NCBI RefSeq assembly: GCF_027596085.1 | Contig: NC_072470.1 | Location: forward strand, 105,464 to 169,463 | DNA: 64,000 nt | Reading direction: 5' to 3' | Source of the DNA: Anoplopoma fimbria | Taxonomy: Eukaryota; Chordata; Actinopteri; Perciformes; Anoplopomatidae | Shown: positions 58,916 to 64,000 of the stretch, in pieces | Position numbering within the stretch: position 1 is the first letter of the stretch | Layout: each line of letters starts with the position of its first letter | Notes under the pieces: model-generated | The model's input: the letters and a program-made list of their open reading frames with translations, nothing else | Database searches by the model: none | What the model was told of the DNA's origin: nothing | Translations under genes and position numbers: made by a program

Positions 58916-59125
58916 TTTGTCTTTCATTCATTGATTACTACTCTCTGTCGCCTGGAAACACATTAATCAATACCTGACATTGATTGATTCAAATAGTTAT
59001 TGATCCTTTAATCATCAATCAAACACAAAATCAATCATCTTTATTTATTGATCATCACTTCTTTACACACAAAACACTTTTAATTACATTTAAATAATAA
59101 ATAGTTTGAATTTTAGTTTTAATAG
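58916..59125. other. AT-rich intergenic gap between ebpl and arl11
   Basis: No gene is present. ATTGATT-type short repeats lie at 58928-59050. The plus strand carries tttatttattgatc at 59041, an AATAAA on the minus strand that could serve arl11 about 500 bp after its stop. Confidence 0.4.
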
Positions 59126-59134
59126 TTTTCATTT

Positions 59135-59556
59135 CCTCCTCCTCTTTCTCCCCCACCCCCTCTTCCTCCTCTTCATCCTTCTCCTCTCTCCCCTCTTCCT
59201 TCTCTTCATCCTTCTCCTCTCTCCCCTCTTCCTTCTCTTCATCCTTCTCCGCTCTCCCCCCCTCCTCCTCTCCCTCCTCGTCTTTCTCCCCCTCTTCCTT
59301 CTCTTCATCCTTCTCCTCTCCCCCCCCCTCCTCCTCTCCCTCCTCGTCTTTCTCCCCCACCTCCTCCTCCCCCTCTTCCTCCTCTTCATCCTTCTCCTCT
59401 CCCTTCTCTTCATCCTTCTCCTCCTCTCCCTCCTCGTCTTTCTCCCCCACCTCCTCCTCCCCCTCTTCCTTCTCTTCATCCTTCTCCTCTCTCCTCTCTT
59501 CCTCCTCTTCATCCTTCTCCTCTCTCCCTCCCCTCCCCCTCCTCCTCCTCCTCCTC
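59135..59556. repeat. Polypyrimidine tract (plus strand) directly after the arl11 stop
   Basis: About 420 bp of CTCCTC/CTTCTC units with a recurrent ttctcttcatccttctcctc block. In arl11 mRNA sense it is purine-rich and begins at the stop codon, so it forms the start of the 3' UTR. Glu/Lys-rich open frames on the minus strand here are by-products. Confidence 0.93.
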
Positions 59557-59685
59557 TCATGTCTTCTTGATGAGTTTGCTGATGGAGGTGAAGGCCTGCA
59601 GGAGGCCGAGTCCCTTCAGAGCGCTGCAGGCCTGAATCTCCCACAAACGCTCATCATGACTGGGGAGGTCCAGCTGATTGGAGAT
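59557..59685 (-). CDS. arl11: arl11 exon 5
   Basis: Residues 132-173, ISNQLDLPSHDERLWEIQAC then SALKGLGLLQ to SKLIKKT and the stop TGA. It contains the G5 motif SAL and the last helix. The acceptor CTCAG|ATC is preceded by a pyrimidine tract over 400 nt long. Confidence 0.9.
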   Translation of the reverse strand: MSNQLDLPSHDERLWEIQACSALKGLGLLQAFTSISKLIKKT

Positions 59686-62621
59686 CTGAGGAGGAGGGGG
59701 AGGGGGAGGAGAATGAGGAAGAGGAAGAAGAGGGGGGGAGAAGAGGAAGAGGAGAAAGAGGGGGAGGAGGAGGGGAAGACGAGAAGGAAGAGGAGGCGGA
59801 GGAGGAGGAAGAGGAGAGGGGGGAGGAAGAGAAGGGGGAAGAAGAGGGGGATGATGAGAATGAGGAGGAAGAGGGGGAGGAGGAGAATGAGGGAGGAGGA
59901 AGAAGAGAAAGAAGAGGGGGAGGAGGAAGAGGAGGAGGAAGAAGAGGAGGGAGAGGTGGAAGAGGGGGAGGAGGAAGATGAGGAAGAGGAGAAGGAGGAA
60001 GAGGAGGAGAAGAAGAAGAAGAAAAAGATGAAGAAGAAACGTTGGGTTGAGGAGGAAGAGGAAGAAGAGGGGGATGAGGAGGAGGAAGAGGAGGAGGAGG
60101 AGGTTGATAAGCAGAGAGATGGATACAGAAGTTAATGAGAAGAACAGGGGGAAATAGTTCCATTTAGTTTCCTCTGTCCTTGTTCCCTTACTGTGAAGCT
60201 ATCTCTGTCCTTGTTCCCTTACTGTGAAACTTCCTCTGTCCTTGTTCCCTTACTGTGAAACTTCATCTGTCCTTGTTCCCTTACTGTGAAACTTCATCTG
60301 TCCTTGTTCCCTTACTGTGAAACTTCCTCTGTCCTTGTTCCCTTACTGTGAAGCTAGCTCTGTCCTTGTTCCCTTACTGTCCTCTGTCCTTGTTCCCTTA
60401 CTGTGAAGCTTCTCTGTCCTTGTTCCCTTACTGTTCTGTCCTTACTGTGAAACTTCCTCTGTCCTTGTTCCCTTACTGTGAAGCTAGCTCTGTCCTTGTT
60501 CCCTTACTGTGAAACTAGCTCTGTCCTTGTTCCCTTACTGTGAAACTTCCTCTGTCCTTGTTCCCTTACTGTGAAACTTCCTCTATCCTTGTTCCCTTAC
60601 TGTGAAGCTAGCTCTGTCCTTGTTCCCTTACTGTGAAACTTCCTCTGTCCTTGTTCCCTTACTGTGAAACTTCCTCTGTCCTTGTTCCCTTACTGTGAAG
60701 CTAGCTCTGTCCTTGTTCCCTTACTGTGAAGCTAGCTCTGTCCTTGTTCCCTTACTGTGAAACTTCATCTGTCCTTGTTCCCTTACTGTGAAACTTCCTC
60801 TGTCCTTGTTCCCTTACTGTGAAACTTCCTCTGTCCTTGTTCCCTTACTGTGAAGCTAGCTCTGTCCTTGTTCCCTTACTGTGAAGCTAGCTCTGTCCTT
60901 GTTCCCTTACTGTGAAACTTCATCTGTCCTTGTTCCCTTACTGTGAAGCTTCCTCTGTCCTTGTTCCCTTACTGTGAAACTTCCTCTCTCCTTGTTCCCT
61001 TACTGTGAAGCTTCCTCTGTCCTTGTTCCCTAACTTCTAGATTCCTCCTTCCTTGCTCTTTAATAAGGAGACTTTAACCCTACCTCTCGGATGGTCATGG
61101 AGTTGGGCAGGTCCTTCTTGTTGGCCAGAACCATCAGAGGAACTCCTCGTAGCTTCTCCTCATTCAGGACCTTCTTCAGGACCTTCTGGGCCTCCGGCAG
61201 TCGGGCCGGATCGCTGCTGTCCACCACGAACACCAGAGCCTTACAGTCGTCCAGGTGGTACCTGAAGACAAAGGGGCGGAGTCTGTTTCTTTGTTTTCTT
61301 TGTGTTTGTTTGTTTGTTTGTTGTTTGTATTTACCTCCAGTTGGCTCTCATGCTCTTCTGTCCTCCGACGTCCCAAACCGTCAGAGACGTCTTCTTGTCC
61401 AGATCCAGAGTTCCCACGTTGAATCCCACCGTAGGAGACGTTTCCATCACCTGGAAGTCAACAGTGTGAAACGTCATGTTTCACACCTGGACACTCTGAT
61501 ACTCACACCTGGACACTCTGATACTCACACCTGGACACTCTGATACTCACACCTGGACACTCTGATACTCACACCTGATACTCACACCTGGACACTCTGA
61601 TACTCACACCTGGACACTCTGATACTCACACCTGGACACTCTGATACTCACACCTGGACACTCTGATACTCACACCTGATACTCACACCTGATACTCACA
61701 CCTGGACACTCTGATACTCACACCTGGACACTCTGATACTCACACCTGGACACTCTGATACTCACACCTGGACATTCACAGCTGTATTTAACAATATTTA
61801 CACCTGATCACACTGATATTCACATGTTGATATATACACAAGTTAGACAAACTGGGATTCACACCTGTCCAACATGAAGAATCTACCTGTTGAGACTCAC
61901 CTGTCCTGTCAGCAGTCTGGCCAATAGAGTCGACTTTCCCGCCGAGTCCAACCCCATCAAGACCACCTGAACACACAAACACACCTGTTAGAGTTCTGGT
62001 TCACATCCCTGATCAGCATTTTAGCTTTACTTCCACCCTGAAGCCCTTTTGCTTTCTCGTTCTGCAGGTTTCCATGAATCGTTGTGGTACCTGGACCGTA
62101 GTCGTGCCTCCTGCTGTGAGCCGACTGACACCCACTGCTACTTCAATTATTATTATTAGTCACATTACTATCCCTATTTTCATGGCTATAATTCTACTGT
62201 AATAATTGCTGCTGTTATTATAAGTAGTCTTATTGTATGAATCATTTATGTCATATACATTGAATGTGTTGTATCTCTGTTATGCTGCTCATTCTGTACA
62301 CATGACATCTATTGCATTCTGTCCATCCTGGAGAAGGATCCCTCCTCTGTCGTTCTCCCAGAGGTTTCTTCCTTTTTTCTCCCTGTTAAAGGGGTTTTTT
62401 AGGGGAGTTTTTCCTGTGCCGATGTGAGGGAAGGACAGAGGATGTCTCATGTGCACAGATTGTAAAGCCCTCTGAGGCAAATTTGTAATTTGTGATTCTG
62501 GGCTATACAAAATAAACTGAATTGAATTGAATTGAATTGATCAGAGACAGGTGTCAGGTCAGTCAGGTGAGTTCAAAGTGTGGTTTACCTGAGGGGAGGT
62601 GGAGCTGTGAGACTGACCCAT
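59557..62621 (-). CDS. arl11: ARL11/ARL14-like small GTPase, five coding exons
   Basis: Coding exons in gene order are 62621-62589, 61966-61901, 61450-61335, 61261-61084 and 59685-59557. All introns are GT-AG and the product is 173 aa. It is an ARF-family GTPase that binds membranes through an N-terminal myristate (MGQSHSST, Gly2). GTP-binding motifs are all present: P-loop GLDSAGKS (16-23), switch I Thr40 in PTVGFNV, DVGGQ (60-64) with Gln64, NKKD (119-122) and CSAL (151-154). Sequence style and position next to ebpl favour ARL11; ARL14 is the alternative. Human ARL11 and ARL14 have, as I recall, an intronless coding region, whereas this copy has four introns, two of them filled with minisatellites. 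Confidence 0.85.
59686..60112. repeat. Polypurine tract (plus strand) in arl11 intron 4
   Basis: About 425 bp of GAGGAG/GAAGAG units with few interruptions. In arl11 sense it is a giant polypyrimidine tract ending at the exon 5 acceptor. It is imperfectly complementary to the tract on the other side of exon 5. Confidence 0.93.
60165..61035. repeat. 31-bp minisatellite in arl11 intron 4
   Basis: About 28 copies of a unit holding CTCTGTCCTTGTTCCCTTAC then TGTGAAACTTC. The TGAAACTTC and TGAAGCTAG forms alternate irregularly. A few units are shortened near 60380-60440. Confidence 0.97.
61084..61261 (-). CDS. arl11: arl11 exon 4
   Basis: Completes Arg72 and codes residues 73-131, YHLDDCKALVFVVDSSDPAR through VLANKKDLPNSMTIRE. 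It carries the NKKD guanine-specificity motif. The donor is GAG|GTAGGG. Confidence 0.92.
61335..61450 (-). CDS. arl11: arl11 exon 3
   Basis: Residues 34-71 and two bases of Arg72. It contains switch I (PTVGFNV) and switch II (TVWDVGGQKSMRANW). The donor is GAG|GTAAAT. Confidence 0.93.
61480..61775. repeat. 22-bp minisatellite in arl11 intron 2
   Basis: About 13 copies of ACTCACACCTGGACACTCTG plus AT, some shortened by 11 bp. In gene sense every unit contains CCAGGTGTGAGTATC, which looks like a 5' splice site. It occupies most of the 450-bp intron. Confidence 0.96.
61901..61966 (-). CDS. arl11: arl11 exon 2
   Basis: Residues 12-33, VVLMGLDSAGKSTLLARLLT then GQ. It carries the P-loop. The acceptor is gtgttcag and the donor CAG|GTGAGT. 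Confidence 0.93.
62011..62545 (-). mobile_element. Dispersed teleost repeat in arl11 intron 1, related to the ebpl-intron satellite
   Basis: The right half (62270-62545) matches the GAATT-tailed repeat in ebpl intron 2 and ends (GAATT)n. The left half (about 62030-62145) contains gtttccatgaatcgttgtgg and cgtgcctcctgctgtgagcc, then gactgacacccactgctact. Its reverse complement matches the satellite core (gtagcagcagtgggtgtcag ... ggaggcacgaccatggtcca ... atggaaacctgc). The simple tail is at the right, so by tail orientation the element may read plus; the strand given refers to the satellite-like half. Confidence 0.7.
62589..62621 (-). CDS. arl11: arl11 exon 1
   Basis: Residues 1-11, MGQSHSSTSPQ, followed by CAG|GTAAAC. 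The Gly2 context is a myristoylation signal typical of ARF/ARL proteins. It is too short to be found by size alone, but it is placed by frame, splice site and Met-Gly start. Confidence 0.8.
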
Positions 62622-62940
62622 CACTCTTCTTTCTTCTTCTGCAGTTGTAATAAAATCAGAGTAATGTCGACCTTCAGACTCACTGCTCTGAGTCTGACTG
62701 AAACTCACCTGTTAACATCTCTCAGGTGTGTTTAGGTTCAGTAAAGCCGGCGGCCAAAAGGAGAGCAGGTCATGTGACAGTGTGACAGGTCTGACTGCAT
62801 TTTTGTATCAGAGGCGGGTCGAACACTTTTAACCCCAAACTGACATTTAAAGAAGAATTCCTTTAAACAAACAGACAGATGTTTGAGTTCTGAGATCATT
62901 TACATTTACAGCCTCTACTGCAGGGTCAGGGTTCAGACAC
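62622..62940 (-). other. arl11 5' flank
   Basis: Unique-looking sequence upstream of the arl11 start. No clear TATA box or other promoter element is identified. Confidence 0.4.
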
Positions 62941-64000
62941 AGACTCTATTCTACTCTATTCTACTCTATTCTATCCAAACAGAGTCTACTCTACTCTACT
63001 CTATTCTATCCAAACAGTCTGCTCTACTCTATTATATTTAAACAGAGTCTACTCTATTCTACTCTACTCTACTCTAATCTATTCTATCCAAACAGAGTCT
63101 ACTCTATTCTACTCTACTCTATCCAAACAGAGTCTACTCTACTCTACTCTATTCTATTCTATCCAAACAGAGTCTACTCTACTCTATTATATTTAAACAG
63201 ACTCTACTCTATTCTATTCTATTCTACTCTATTCTATCCAAACAGAGTCTACTCTACTCTACTCTATTCTATTCTACTCTATTCTATCCAAACAGAGTCT
63301 ACTCTACTCTCTATTCTACTCTATTCTATCCAAACAGAGTCTACTCTACTCTACTCTACTCTATTCTACTCTATTCTATCCAAACAGAGTCTACTCTACT
63401 CTACTCTATTCTATTCTATTCTACTCTATTCTATCCAAACAGAGTCTGCTCTACTCTATTATATTTAAACAGAGTCTGCTCTACTCTATTATATTTAAAG
63501 AGACTCTACTCTATTCTATTCTACTCTATTCTATCCAAACAGAGTCTACTCTACTCTACTCTACTCTATTCTATTCTATTCTACTCTATTCTATCCAAAC
63601 AGAGTCTGCTCTACTCTATTATATTTAAACAGAGTCTGCTCTACTCTATTATATTTAAAGAGACTCTACTCTACTCTATTCTATTCTATTCTACTCTATT
63701 CTATCCAAACAGAGTCTACTCTACTCTATTATATTTAAACAGACTCTACTCTATTCTACTCTATTATATTTAAACAGACTCTACTCTATTCTATTCTATT
63801 TAAACAGACTCTACTCTATTCTATTTAAACTACTCTACTCTATTATATTTAAACAGACTCTACTCTATTCTACTCTATTATATTTAAACAGACTCTACTC
63901 TATTCTATTCTATTTAAACAGACTCTACTCTATTCTATTTAAACAGACTCTACTCTATTCTATTTAAACAGACTCTACTCTATTATATTTAAACAGACTC
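62941..64000. repeat. CTCTA/TTCTA pentamer array with spaced TCCAAACAGAG blocks
   Basis: Runs of tctac and tctat pentamers are separated by two recurring links, atccaaacagagtctact and atatttaaacagactctact. The links come every 40-90 bp. It runs off the right edge. Confidence 0.95.

Noticed and set aside
59055..60163. Glu/Lys-, Arg- or Pro/Ser-rich open frames around arl11 exon 5
   Set aside because: Translations of purine/pyrimidine tracts. The real coding sequence in this stretch is the 129-bp exon 5.
61053..61543. Plus-strand frames over the arl11 exons
   Set aside because: Antisense shadows. The minus strand carries the GTPase motifs and proper splice sites.

Overview
The window is nuclear DNA from a teleost fish. 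It holds three multi-exon vertebrate genes with GT-AG introns, several fish-type transposable elements, and very large tandem arrays. By eye about two thirds of the window is tandem repeat: roughly 20.1 kb of a 7-bp satellite, 16.4 kb of a second satellite, and many smaller arrays. Nothing prokaryotic, plasmid-like or CRISPR-like is present.

Layout. 1-20100: heptanucleotide satellite (ACCATAT/ACCAAAT units) running off the left edge. 20100-22180: microsatellites (TACTA, CA, TA, CAAA, GA). 22285-34397 (+): cavin2/sdpr, a caveola coat protein, in six coding exons. Its 8-kb third intron carries a 5'-truncated L2/CR1-like LINE (-), a tRNA-derived SINE (+) and a decayed endogenous retrovirus (-). 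34398-36860: AGGTTCC-type degenerate repeats, TA tracts and a 12-bp array.

36864-57789 (+): ebpl, an emopamil-binding-protein-like EXPERA membrane protein, in four exons. Its third intron is 19.7 kb. It holds LINE tails, an internally deleted Tc1 element, a 16.4-kb satellite with higher-order structure, and a tandem array made from the end of ebpl exon 3. 57862-58915: a non-autonomous DNA transposon. 59557-62621 (-): an ARL11/ARL14-type small GTPase in five coding exons, tail-to-tail with ebpl. I recall EBPL and ARL11 as neighbours on human 13q14, which supports arl11. 62941-64000: a pentamer-based array running off the right edge.

The genes are not an operon or pathway; each is transcribed separately. 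The main interest is structural. cavin2 and arl11 have more introns than I recall in their mammalian counterparts, and several of those introns are mostly minisatellite carrying splice-site-like motifs. The last arl11 exon sits between a long pyrimidine tract and a long purine tract that could pair. A piece of ebpl exon with its splice donor has been tandemly amplified. The retrovirus has a primer-binding site that appears to match tRNA-Ser and a gag-to-RT internal deletion. All family assignments come from reading the sequence and from memory; no database was searched.
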